Assembly (NCBI GenBank): GCA_964396055.1
Contig: CAYNDV010000017.1
Location: forward strand, 1 to 50,667
From: CAYJPV01 sp964396055
Lineage (GTDB): Bacteria; Acidobacteriota; Vicinamibacteria; Vicinamibacterales; JAKQTR01
Direction of reading: 5' to 3'
DNA: 50,667 nucleotides
Shown here: piece by piece, positions 1 to 7,468 of the stretch
Layout: each line of letters starts with the position of its first letter
Numbering within the stretch: the first letter of the stretch is position 1
Made by a program: the position numbers and the translations under genes
The notes under the pieces: generated by a model
What the model was told of the DNA's origin: nothing
What the model saw: only the letters and a program-made list of their open reading frames with translations
The model's database searches: none

Positions 1-1
1 G

Positions 2-529
2 CCCCCGGTCGCCGCACCCGCGCAACCTGCGGCCGCGTTACCCGCCGCCGTGGCGCCCGAGCCGCCGATCCCCGCGGCGGCGCCGCCGCAGCCCGCGCCG
101 CCCGCCCCGGTGTCGCCCGCCGTGATCAGCGTGGCCACGCCGGGAGCGGACCTCATGGTGGCCGGCGGACCCTACACGGTGCCGATTGCCATCGCCAACG
201 CGTCCCGGCTCAGCACGGTCACCGTCTCGCTGAGTTATAACCCCCGGGTGCTGAAGGTCCGCCTCGTCCAGGAGGGGAGCTTCATGCGCCAGGGCGGCGT
301 GACGGTGCAGTTCGCCCAGCACGTCGACGACCAGACCGGGCGCGTCGACGTCACCTTCACGCGCGTCAGCGACTCGGTGGGCGCCTCGGGCGCGGGGATG
401 CTGGCAGCGATCGTCTTCGACGCCGTGTCGACCGGCACGTCGTCGCTGTCGGTGAACGGCGCGGCCACGGGCCCGGCGGGCGCCGCCGCCACCCTGGCGT
501 TCCAGCCGGCAACCGTCACGGTCCGATAG
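2..529 (+). CDS. C-terminal part of a cohesin-domain protein, probably a type II secretion-associated secretin-like protein (5' truncated)
   Basis: The frame is already open at the left edge, so only the C-terminal ~175 residues are visible. A Pro/Ala-rich linker of about 40 residues is followed by a ~135-residue beta-rich domain. It has alternating hydrophobic strands and the pattern 'VSLSYNPRVLKV ... FDAVSTGTSSLSV', as in cohesin-like domains. From family knowledge, such domains occur at the end of secretin-like proteins in Acidobacteria, next to GspG-type pseudopilins. The two pseudopilin genes that follow at once (12 nt to the next start) support this. The secretin part itself lies outside the window, so the full identity is inference. 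It could instead be a stand-alone cohesin-domain surface protein. Confidence 0.6.
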   Translation, partial: PPVAAPAQPAAALPAAVAPEPPIPAAAPPQPAPPAPVSPAVISVATPGADLMVAGGPYTVPIAIANASRLSTVTVSLSYNPRVLKVRLVQEGSFMRQGGVTVQFAQHVDDQTGRVDVTFTRVSDSVGASGAGMLAAIVFDAVSTGTSSLSVNGAATGPAGAAATLAFQPATVTVR

Positions 530-541
530 GGGAGCGGAGCG

Positions 542-1045
542 ATGCGGCAGGGCATCCTGAGGCGAACGTGGGCGGCGGGCGGCAGCGGAGGGTATTCCTT
601 CGTCGAGCTGCTCGTCGTGACGACCATCGTCCTCATCCTGGCCTCCGCGGTCATGCCCCTGGCGCGCATCGCCAGCACCCGGCAGCGGGAGGCGGAGCTG
701 CGCCGCACGCTTCGGGAGCTGCGCACGGCCATCGACAAGTACAAGGACGCCGTGGATCAGGGCCTCATCGGCGGCACGGACGTGAAGGCCGGCAGCGAGG
801 GCTATCCGCCGAGCCTCGACACGCTGGTGCAGGGGGTGACGCCCCTGAACGACGCCACGGGACGCAAGCTGAAGTTCCTGCGCCGCGTGCCGGTGGACCC
901 CATGACGAAGTCCACGGAATGGGGGCTGCGGTCGTACCAGGACGACCCGGACTCGACCAGCTGGGGCGGCGGCAACGTGTTCGACGTCTACACGAAGAGC
1001 GACGGCGTGGCGCTCGACGGCACGAAGTACCGCGAGTGGGACTGA
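542..1045 (+). CDS. GspG-like type II secretion pseudopilin (167 aa)
   Basis: This is a prepilin-like protein. After a short basic leader, G17 is followed by Y18 and a hydrophobic helix (residues 18-42). Glu22 is at +5 of the mature protein, the residue needed for methylation and assembly. A helical region (about 43-75) leads to 'VPVDPMT', the usual GspG DP(F/M)T element. The C-terminal segment (about 150-167) resembles the Ca-binding end of GspG and finishes in KYREWD. It starts 12 nt after the previous stop and ends 5 nt before the next gene, so the genes are probably co-transcribed. The protein should be cleaved by a prepilin peptidase and assembled in the inner membrane. Which of the two GspG-like genes is the major subunit cannot be told. 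Confidence 0.85.
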   Translation: MRQGILRRTWAAGGSGGYSFVELLVVTTIVLILASAVMPLARIASTRQREAELRRTLRELRTAIDKYKDAVDQGLIGGTDVKAGSEGYPPSLDTLVQGVTPLNDATGRKLKFLRRVPVDPMTKSTEWGLRSYQDDPDSTSWGGGNVFDVYTKSDGVALDGTKYREWD

Positions 1046-1050
1046 CAGGC

Positions 1051-1467
1051 ATGAAGACGCGACAGCGATCGGCGCGCGGCGGTTCCAGGGCCGGCTTCAC
1101 GATGATCGAGCTGCTCGTCGTCGTGTCGCTCATCGTCCTGCTCGCCGGGATGGGGCTCGCCCAGTACCGGAACAGCGTCGTCCGGGCCCAGGAAGCGGTG
1201 CTCAAGGAGAACCTGTTCCGGATGCGGGACGCCCTGGATCAGTACTACGCGGACAAGCAGCAGTACGCCCCGGCGCTCGACGCGCTGGTGACCGACGGGT
1301 ACCTCCGGCAGATCCCGAAGGACCCGTTCACGGGCACGGCCGATTCGTGGCTGGCGGTGCAGGCGGAACCCGACCCGAACAACCCGACGGCGGACGCGGG
1401 CGTCTTCGACGTGAAGAGCGGGTCCGATCGGACCGCGATCGACGGGAGCAAGTACTCGGACTGGTAG
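1051..1467 (+). CDS. GspG-like type II secretion pseudopilin (138 aa)
   Basis: This is a second GspG-type pseudopilin. It has the classical prepilin signal: cleavage G15/F16, motif GFTMIELLVVV and Glu20 at +5. A TM helix runs from about 16 to 38, followed by an amphipathic helix, 'IPKDPFTG', and a C-terminal end in KYSDW matching the GspG Ca-binding loop. The same frame stays open upstream to 568, but that part overlaps the preceding gene in another frame. ATG 1051 gives a normal prepilin leader, so I start there. Length is typical of GspG (about 140). The preceding 167-residue gene looks like a diverged paralog. The tandem arrangement suggests either two pilin types in one pseudopilus or a major/minor pair. 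Confidence 0.88.
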   Translation: MKTRQRSARGGSRAGFTMIELLVVVSLIVLLAGMGLAQYRNSVVRAQEAVLKENLFRMRDALDQYYADKQQYAPALDALVTDGYLRQIPKDPFTGTADSWLAVQAEPDPNNPTADAGVFDVKSGSDRTAIDGSKYSDW

Positions 1468-1510
1468 GACGCGCGGGCCGGCCCCGCGGGCCGGCCCCGG
1501 AACGAAGGTC

Positions 1511-3013
1511 ATGGACATGCGGAGCGTTGCCTTGCTGAACAGACTCGCTGGTTCCCGACACGCCCGGCGCACGGCCGCGGCGGCCCTGCTCGTCGGCCTG
1601 GCCGCCGGCCCGGCGTGCGACAAGGTGCCGCTGATGGCGCCCACCGAGACGACGATCACGCTGTTCGCGAACACGGCGAGCCTGCCGATCAACGGCACGG
1701 CCGAGATCACCGCGACCGTGATCGAGTCCGCCGGCACGCCGGTCCAGAACGGGACGGTGGTCACCTTCTTCACGTCGCTCGGCACGCTGGAGCCCGCGGA
1801 AGCCCGCACCAACAACGGCAAGGCCACCGTGCGCCTGAACGCCGGCACCCAGTCCGGCACGGCCACGATCCGCGCCGCCTCGGGCGCCAACAGCACGAAG
1901 GACCCGCAGTTGGCCATCGCGATCGGCGGCGCCGCCGCCGGCCGCGTGGAGGTGTTCGCGTCGCCCTCGTCGCTGCCCTCGGGCGGCGGCACCTCGGCGC
2001 TCACCGCCATCGTCTACGACACGGGCGGCAACCGCCTGTCCAACGTGCAGGTGTCCTTCTCGACCGACAATGGCACCGTGTCGCCCACGACGGCCCTCAC
2101 CAACGGCAACGGCGAGGCCACGGCCACGCTCGCCAGCACCGGCGCCGCCAAGGTGACGGCCACGGTCGCGAGCGGCGGCACGTCGGCGATCACGGCGACG
2201 GTGGATGTCCGGCTGCGCTCGGCCCCCGACGTGAGCATCACCGTCGGCACGACGACGCCCACGGAAGGCCAGCCCGTCAGCTTCACGTTCAGCGTGAAGC
2301 CAGGCACCAGCGGCGCGGCGGTGCGCACCGCCGTGGCCGACTTCGGCGACGGCGGCACGCAGAGCCTCGGCATCAACGGCAACACCACGGCCAGCCACAC
2401 CTACCGCGACAGCGGCACCTACACGGTGACGGCCACGGCCACCGACGTCGCCGGCGAGACGACCGTGGTGACGACCAGCGTCGTCGTGCGCAACCAGCCG
2501 ACGATCGCGGTGACGATCACGGCCCCGTCGTCGCCGACCGCAGGCAACCCGGCGCAGTTCACGGCCAGCGCCACCGCCCCGAGCGGCAGCACCATCGACC
2601 GCTACGAGTGGAACTTCGGCGACGGGTCGGTCCGCACGACGACGGGACCGTCGACCACCTACATCTACAGCGCGGCCGGGCGTTATACCGTCTCGGTCCG
2701 CGTCGTGACGAACGACGGGGCCACGGGCAACGCCGCGATTGACATCGTCGTCACCGGGCTGACCGTGGCTCTGAGCGCCAACGACCTGAGCCCGGCCACC
2801 GGCGACATCGTCTCGTTCACCGCGACGGCCGCGCCGTCCGGCACCACGATTGTCCGCTACGAGTGGAACTTCGGCGACGGCGTGACCCGGACGACGACGT
2901 CGAACACGACGGAACACACGTACACGTCGTCCGGCAACAAGACGGTCACCGTCACCGCCGTGGCAGCGGGCGGCGGCACGGCCACGGCGAAGATCGTCCT
3001 CGAGGTCAGTTGA
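1511..3013 (+). CDS. Exported protein with bacterial Ig-like (Big_1) and PKD-type domains (500 aa)
   Basis: After a basic N-terminus comes a hydrophobic stretch (about 21-34) and Cys36. The lipobox is poor (GPAC), so lipidation is uncertain but export is likely. Two Big_1/invasin-like Ig domains follow (about 42-145 and 148-235: 'GTAEITATV', 'GTVVTFFTS', 'GKATVRLN'). Three PKD-like domains come next (about 240-330, 331-415, 416-500), two of them carrying the RYEWNFGDG signature. The composition is Thr/Ser/Gly-rich and Cys-poor, as in extracellular adhesins. The gene sits between pseudopilin genes in one + strand cluster, so it may be a surface partner or substrate of that apparatus (inference). 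It is clearly paralogous to the lipoprotein at 3929-4861 on the other strand. ATG 1517 is an alternative start. Confidence 0.8.
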   Translation: MDMRSVALLNRLAGSRHARRTAAAALLVGLAAGPACDKVPLMAPTETTITLFANTASLPINGTAEITATVIESAGTPVQNGTVVTFFTSLGTLEPAEARTNNGKATVRLNAGTQSGTATIRAASGANSTKDPQLAIAIGGAAAGRVEVFASPSSLPSGGGTSALTAIVYDTGGNRLSNVQVSFSTDNGTVSPTTALTNGNGEATATLASTGAAKVTATVASGGTSAITATVDVRLRSAPDVSITVGTTTPTEGQPVSFTFSVKPGTSGAAVRTAVADFGDGGTQSLGINGNTTASHTYRDSGTYTVTATATDVAGETTVVTTSVVVRNQPTIAVTITAPSSPTAGNPAQFTASATAPSGSTIDRYEWNFGDGSVRTTTGPSTTYIYSAAGRYTVSVRVVTNDGATGNAAIDIVVTGLTVALSANDLSPATGDIVSFTATAAPSGTTIVRYEWNFGDGVTRTTTSNTTEHTYTSSGNKTVTVTAVAAGGGTATAKIVLEVS

Positions 3014-3026
3014 GGCGGGAGTGGTG

Positions 3027-3812
3027 ATGGGCCCGTGCGCACGTGCCGGCGATCGCGGCTACGCCATGGCGGCGCTGCTCGTGGCCCTGGCGGTCATGAG
3101 CCTGCTGCTGTCCATGGCCATGCCCGCGTGGCGCACGCTCGTGAAGCGCGAGAAGGAGGACGAACTGATCTTCCGCGGGCAGCAGTACGCCCGCGCCATC
3201 GCGCTCTACCAGCGGAAGTACGCCAACGCGTACCCGCCCACCATGGACGTGCTCGTGAAGCAGAAGTTCCTGCGCCGCCAGTACAAGGATCCGATGTCGA
3301 AGGACGGGGAGTTCCAGATCCTGTACCAGGGCGCCATGCGGCAGCGCCCCGGGGGCGGCCCCGACCAGACGTCGGGCGCCACGCGTCCGGGCGTGGCCAC
3401 GGGCGGCGGGGGATTCAGCGGCGGCGCCAGCGGCGTCGGTGCGGGGGGCACGGGAATCGGGTCCGGCAGCAGTTTCGGGCGCGGGCAGGGCGGCCTCTCG
3501 CCGGGCCTCGGCGGGCAGCCGGCCGGTCCACGCGGCGGCATCGTCGGCGTGGCCAGCAAGAGCAAGGACTCGTCGCTGCGCGTCTACAACGGACGCACGA
3601 CCTACAACGAGTGGCAGTTTGTCTGGTCGCCGTCCACCCTCACGCCCGGCGGCGCCGACGATCAGGACCCCACGGGTCACCGCGGGAACATGGGCCCCGG
3701 AGGGTTCGGCAATCGGGGAGGCGGGTTCGGCCGCGGCAGCGGCGGCCGCGGTTCCGGTTTGTCAGGCCCGCCGGGCGGCATGCGGCCGGGCGGTATGAGC
3801 GACGACCGGTAG
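3027..3812 (+). CDS. Pseudopilin-like protein with glycine-rich insertion and tail, lacking Glu+5 (261 aa)
   Basis: The N-terminus looks like a prepilin: G11/Y12 followed by a hydrophobic helix (12-35). Position +5 is Ala16 instead of Glu. A GspG-like part follows (about 36-102, 'YPPTMDVLVKQKFLRR', 'KDPMSKDG'). Then come a Gly-rich low-complexity insertion (105-173), a short segment ending in TTYNEWQF like the GspG C-terminus, and a Gly-rich tail (207-261). ATG 3027 was chosen because GGGAG lies at the right distance; GTG 3021 and 3024 are alternatives. From family knowledge, loss of Glu+5 is typical of the tip pseudopilin GspK, so a minor or tip role is possible, though the rest does not look like GspK. 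It is last in the + strand cluster, just before a strong hairpin. Confidence 0.72.
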   Translation: MGPCARAGDRGYAMAALLVALAVMSLLLSMAMPAWRTLVKREKEDELIFRGQQYARAIALYQRKYANAYPPTMDVLVKQKFLRRQYKDPMSKDGEFQILYQGAMRQRPGGGPDQTSGATRPGVATGGGGFSGGASGVGAGGTGIGSGSSFGRGQGGLSPGLGGQPAGPRGGIVGVASKSKDSSLRVYNGRTTYNEWQFVWSPSTLTPGGADDQDPTGHRGNMGPGGFGNRGGGFGRGSGGRGSGLSGPPGGMRPGGMSDDR

Positions 3813-3852
3813 GCCGCATCGCCGGCGTCCAACGTGCGGTGCGTCGCACGTC

Positions 3853-3885
3853 GAACGGGCGCGCCGGAATCCGGCGCGCCCGTTC
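3853..3885. terminator. Perfect 15-bp hairpin between convergent genes
   Basis: A 15-bp perfect, GC-rich inverted repeat (3853-3867 with 3871-3885) surrounds a 3-nt loop (AAT). It lies between the stop of the pseudopilin-like gene (3812) and the stop of the convergent lipoprotein gene (3929). No T-run follows on either strand. It may act as a bidirectional terminator or as 3'-end protection. Confidence 0.65.
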
Positions 3886-3900
3886 TCCAGCCTCGAGTTT

Positions 3901-3932
3901 CTAGCCTCTAGCCTCTAGCCTCTAGCCTCTAG
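3901..3932. repeat. Heptamer tandem repeat (CTAGCCT)n at a gene 3' end
   Basis: There are four exact head-to-tail copies of CTAGCCT plus a partial copy (CTAG). Degenerate copies appear to extend left to about 3887. The last CTAG supplies the TAG stop codon of the - strand lipoprotein gene (stop 3931-3929). Heptamer arrays of this kind can change copy number by slippage. Confidence 0.85.
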
Positions 3933-4861
3933 TCGACATAGAACTCCACCCGACTGACCCCCACGGCGCCGTCCAGCGTGTAGACCCGCACCGTGCATCC
4001 GTAGATGCCCTCGTTGTTGAAGGCCCGCGCGGTGGTGTTGCCGGTCGTCGTGATCACGACGCCGTCGCTGAACTCCCACTCGTAGCGCTGCACGAACACG
4101 GGCTGGCTGCCCGGCGCCACGGCCGTGGCCGTGAAGGTCACGTTGGCCCGGCGGACGGGATTGACGGGGTTCAGCACCAGGTTCACCGCCAGGCTCCCGC
4201 TCAGCCCGAAGCGAATCGCCACTGACGAGGTGATGCCGGCGTAGTTCGCCGTGACGACGGCGTCGAAGGTGCCGAACACGCTGTTGGCCGCCTGGCCGAA
4301 CGCGTCGGTGGTGACCACCGAACTCGTCAGGGTGCCGGCCGTCGTCGTGAAGGTGACGGGCACGCCGGCGACGGCGCGGCCCGTGCTGTCGAAGACCTGC
4401 GCGACGACGGTCGCGAGGCTGCCGGCCGTGGTGGCGCTCATGATGATCCGCTCGGGCACCGACCCGATCCGGATGGCGAGCGCGTTCGACGCCGTGCCGC
4501 CCGACGAGGCGCTGACGGTCGCGGTCCCCGATGTCGTCCCGGCCACGAGCGTGGTGCTGGCCCGGCCGTTGCTCACGCGCGCTTCGTTCGGGCTGACCTG
4601 GCCGAGTGTGGACGAGAAGGTCACCAGCGTGCCATCGGTGACGGGCTTGCCGTTGCTCTCGGTCAGCGTGGCCGTGATGGCCACCGAGCCGTTGAGCGGG
4701 ACCGCCGAGGTGGGCGCCGACAGCACGAGCACCGACGACGAGGGCGCAACCTGGAGCGCCTGTTCGCAGCCGGCTGCCGACATGGCGGCGAGGGCGAGGA
4801 GGCCGATCACGCCGCCCCGCAGTGTTCCGATCCTGGTTGAGCCGTGTGTTCGTGGTGTCAT
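3929..4861 (-). CDS. Ig-like (Big_1) / PKD domain lipoprotein (310 aa)
   Basis: This is a surface lipoprotein. The signal peptide (residues 1-31) ends in SAAG before Cys32, a plausible lipidation site. It contains two Big_1/invasin-like Ig domains (about 44-130 and 131-218: 'GSVAITATL', 'GTLVTFSS', 'VPVTFTTTAGTL') and a PKD-like domain (about 225-310) with the RYEWEFSDG signature. It is a shorter paralog of the 500-residue protein at 1511-3013; the first Ig domains share the same phrasing (NGTAEITATV versus NGSVAITATL). The frame is open further upstream, but ATG 4861 gives a proper signal peptide and the upstream part is read through another gene's complement. The stop codon lies inside a heptamer repeat. 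Likely role: cell-surface or adhesion-type protein; ligand unknown. Confidence 0.8.
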   Translation of the reverse strand: MTPRTHGSTRIGTLRGGVIGLLALAAMSAAGCEQALQVAPSSSVLVLSAPTSAVPLNGSVAITATLTESNGKPVTDGTLVTFSSTLGQVSPNEARVSNGRASTTLVAGTTSGTATVSASSGGTASNALAIRIGSVPERIIMSATTAGSLATVVAQVFDSTGRAVAGVPVTFTTTAGTLTSSVVTTDAFGQAANSVFGTFDAVVTANYAGITSSVAIRFGLSGSLAVNLVLNPVNPVRRANVTFTATAVAPGSQPVFVQRYEWEFSDGVVITTTGNTTARAFNNEGIYGCTVRVYTLDGAVGVSRVEFYVD

Positions 4862-5036
4862 GGTCGTCTCGATCCGTGAAAGTACTCCGGCCGCCGCGGC
4901 GCTCTGCCGCGTGGCGACACCAGACACTGCTACAAACATCGGGCCAACCATCCTCCTGCGGGGCCGTCCGGGGCAGGCCGACCCACGCCCGGGGCCGCGG
5001 TTGCCCGCGGCCGCTCGCGGCTGCACGCGGTGACGC

Positions 5037-5108
5037 CGTGCAGCGGCGTGCAGCGCTGGCCGCCGGCGACCGTGCGGCGGGGCCGCGTCGGCTGCACGCC
5101 CCTGCACG
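5037..5108. repeat. Inverted repeat of two 19-bp arms built from paired TGCA motifs
   Basis: The 305-bp gap 4862-5166 holds no credible gene. Its main content is this structure. Arm 5037-5055 contains two CGTGCAG units 10 bp apart. Arm 5090-5108 is its reverse complement at 17 of 19 positions. A third TGCA element at 5020-5027 pairs with 5037-5044 as an alternative 8-bp stem. The site is downstream of the serine hydrolase gene and upstream of the lipoprotein gene, both on the - strand. It could be a terminator-like stem or a double operator. Confidence 0.6.
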
Positions 5109-5166
5109 ACAGCCACGGGTTTTGCGGGAACCGTGCAAATCCGCGCGACACGGCGCGTGGCCGGCC

Positions 5167-6240
5167 TCAGCGCATCGCGTCCATCACGGCGTCGTGGACG
5201 CCGCGGCGTACGGCCTGGATCGACTCGGCGTCGCCCGCCTCGGGACACACGCGGTTTGTCAGCAGCACGACGTACCGGTCGGCCGCGGGATCGATCCATA
5301 CCGACGTGCCGGTGAATCCGGTGTGGCCGATGGCCCGCGGCGACATCCGGCTGCCGCACGACGAAGTGGGACGCATCGTGTCCCACGCCAGGGCCCGCGA
5401 ACTGCCCGGGACAAGACTGGGCGAGAGGAAGCAGCGGACGGTGTCGGGCGAGGCCAGTCCCCCCCGGATACGTGTCGCGCCGTCGAGTGAGCGGAGCAGG
5501 GCCTGGGCCATCGCGCCCACGCCGGCGGCCGGGCCGAACAGGCCCGCGTGGCCGGCGACGCCGCCCATCGCCCAGGCGTTCGTGTCGTCCACGGCGCCCG
5601 GTTCCAGCGCGCCTCGCTCGTCCACGGCGCGCGTCGGGGCCACGGCGCCGGCCGCACCGGCAACGGGCCGGAAGGTGAGGCCGGCCGCGCCCGGCGGTAT
5701 CAGGCCGGCGAAGAGGCGGTCGAGCGGGGCGCCCGCGGCATCCTCGATGACGAGGCCAAGCAGGATGAACCCGAGATCGCTGTACTCGCTCCGGCTCCGG
5801 GGCTCGTACGCCAGCGGCGTCTCGACGATGGCCCGGCGGAAAGCGGCGCGTCCACGGCACGCGCGATGCAGCGGCAGCCATCCCGGCAGGCCGGACGCGT
5901 GCTCCAGCAGGTCGCGGATCGTGACCGTGCGCCGATCCGGGCCGCGCCAGTCGTCGGCCACGGCCGCGAGGGGCGCCTCGAGGTCGAGCACGCCGCGATC
6001 CACGAGATCCATGGCGATGGTGGCCGTCACCAGCACCTTGGTCAACGACGCCAGGTCGAACACGGTGTCCGCTGTGGCCGCGGGCGCCCGTGGATCGTAG
6101 GACAGTCGTCCGAACGCCTCGCGCCAGATGACGCCCGATGCGCACCCGACTTCGACGGACGCGGCGGGGAAGACGCGCGACTCGAGCGCCCATCGCAGGA
6201 TGGTGCGGACGGGTTCGGCGTCGTGCCCGGGACGATCCAT
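5167..6240 (-). CDS. Serine hydrolase of the beta-lactamase / class C penicillin-binding family (357 aa)
   Basis: The catalytic elements of the class C beta-lactamase/PBP4*-like fold are present in order: SLTK (Ser65, Lys68), YSD (Tyr153) and HTG (306-308, in place of KTG). No signal peptide is visible, so it is probably cytoplasmic unless the start is wrong. The start codon lies 2 nt after the stop of the glycoside hydrolase-like gene, so the two are co-transcribed with murQ. From family knowledge, these enzymes act as D-Ala-peptidases, esterases or amidases. Next to murQ, a role in trimming recovered wall peptides is a reasonable inference but unproven. An esterase of unrelated function cannot be excluded. 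Confidence 0.85.
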   Translation of the reverse strand: MDRPGHDAEPVRTILRWALESRVFPAASVEVGCASGVIWREAFGRLSYDPRAPAATADTVFDLASLTKVLVTATIAMDLVDRGVLDLEAPLAAVADDWRGPDRRTVTIRDLLEHASGLPGWLPLHRACRGRAAFRRAIVETPLAYEPRSRSEYSDLGFILLGLVIEDAAGAPLDRLFAGLIPPGAAGLTFRPVAGAAGAVAPTRAVDERGALEPGAVDDTNAWAMGGVAGHAGLFGPAAGVGAMAQALLRSLDGATRIRGGLASPDTVRCFLSPSLVPGSSRALAWDTMRPTSSCGSRMSPRAIGHTGFTGTSVWIDPAADRYVVLLTNRVCPEAGDAESIQAVRRGVHDAVMDAMR

Positions 6241-6242
6241 AG

Positions 6243-7460
6243 TCAGCGGCCGACCCCCGCCTGACCGAGCCTGGTCAGCACGTCGTCACTGCCGCCGGGT
6301 GCGCTCAGGCTCGAATAGGAGAAGAGGATGAACCCGTCGGCCCCCGCCTCGCGCGCCAGGCGGATGTGCTCGAAGGTCTGATCGCCGGACAACCGGTAGG
6401 CGCCGATGCCGGCAAACAGCCGGCGGCCCGACGCGGCCGCGCGGGCGGCGGCAATCTGCCGGCGGAACACCTCCGCGTCCGTGGTGTAGGCCATGGGGCA
6501 CACGGCGTCGATGAGGCCGGCCGCCAGCCAGGACGGCCAGTCCTGGAACCGCGTCTCCCTCGCCTCGGCCGCCTCGGGCACCGCCGCGGCGGAGACGAGG
6601 GTGCCGGGCCGCTTCGCGCGGACGGCGGTGCTTACGCGGCGCACCAGGTCCGTGAGGCGGTCCCGCCTGAACTGCTCCCACGTGGCAGGATACCGATCGA
6701 TGTACACCAGGCGGTTGGTCCGCGCGGCCCGCTCCAGATCACGCCTCGCCGCCCTTGGCAGGCCCGGGGACACGTGGTCCTCGAACGCCTCCAGCGCCGC
6801 CCGGCTCACGTCGAACCGGGAACCCGGAAACCGGACGTAGTCCAGGTGCACGCCATCGACGGGGTACTTCGCCACCAGGCGCTCGATCACCTTCACCACA
6901 TGCCGGGCGGCATCCGGGTGCAGGGGCGATGCGTACAACCCCTCCACGGCCGCCGACTGCCCGCGGGTCCAGGCGGCGAGCCGCTCAACGTAGCGGCGGT
7001 TCTTCGGGTTCATGCGTCCCAATTCGGCCGACAACTCGCGGGGCAGCATGAGCCAGTCCGGATGGCGGCGCACGAGGTGGTGGCTCGACGCCGGCGGCGT
7101 GGACGCGTCGGCCACGAGGTTGACGTTGACCCAGGCGTGCACCGCCAGGCCTGCCGCGCGCGCCTGGGCCAGCACCAGCGCCAGCGGGTCGAAGCCGGGT
7201 GGCGTCCCGGCCAGGGCCGCCGCCCGCGGCTCCAGGCCGTCGGCGTAGTACGCGTCGCCGCGGCCGCGCACCTGGACGAACAGCGTGTTGATGCCCGCCT
7301 CGCGGGCCGCCGCAATCATCGCCGTGATGCCGGCCGGGGACGTGAGGGTGGTCCGCACGACCCACATCGCCCGCACCTCCGGCGCCGGCTGGGCGGTCGC
7401 CGCCGCGGCCCAGAGCAGCAGGAGGACGAGCGCGGCGGGGCCGCCCGGTCGCAGTCGCAT
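6243..7460 (-). CDS. Exported glycoside hydrolase-like protein, GHL10/DUF187 family (405 aa)
   Basis: A signal peptide (about 1-23, cleavage near ATAQ) precedes a (beta/alpha)8 barrel of the GH10-like family typified by B. subtilis YngK. Recognisable elements are 'VRAMWVV' at the start of the barrel, 'INTLFVQVRGRGDAYY', and 'VDGVHLDYVRFPG', the family's hallmark strand with a probable catalytic Asp. Length is normal for the single-domain form. The substrate is unknown from sequence; the family acts on polysaccharides. The gene lies 8 nt after murQ and 2 nt before the serine hydrolase, which suggests release of muramic-acid-containing fragments for recycling (inference). Confidence 0.82.
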   Translation of the reverse strand: MRLRPGGPAALVLLLLWAAAATAQPAPEVRAMWVVRTTLTSPAGITAMIAAAREAGINTLFVQVRGRGDAYYADGLEPRAAALAGTPPGFDPLALVLAQARAAGLAVHAWVNVNLVADASTPPASSHHLVRRHPDWLMLPRELSAELGRMNPKNRRYVERLAAWTRGQSAAVEGLYASPLHPDAARHVVKVIERLVAKYPVDGVHLDYVRFPGSRFDVSRAALEAFEDHVSPGLPRAARRDLERAARTNRLVYIDRYPATWEQFRRDRLTDLVRRVSTAVRAKRPGTLVSAAAVPEAAEARETRFQDWPSWLAAGLIDAVCPMAYTTDAEVFRRQIAAARAAASGRRLFAGIGAYRLSGDQTFEHIRLAREAGADGFILFSYSSLSAPGGSDDVLTRLGQAGVGR

Positions 7461-7468
7461 GCGGGGGG

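Noticed and set aside
3853..3885. Hairpin as part of a mobile element or attachment site
   Set aside because: No transposase, integrase or flanking direct repeat is near; its position between convergent stops fits a terminator.
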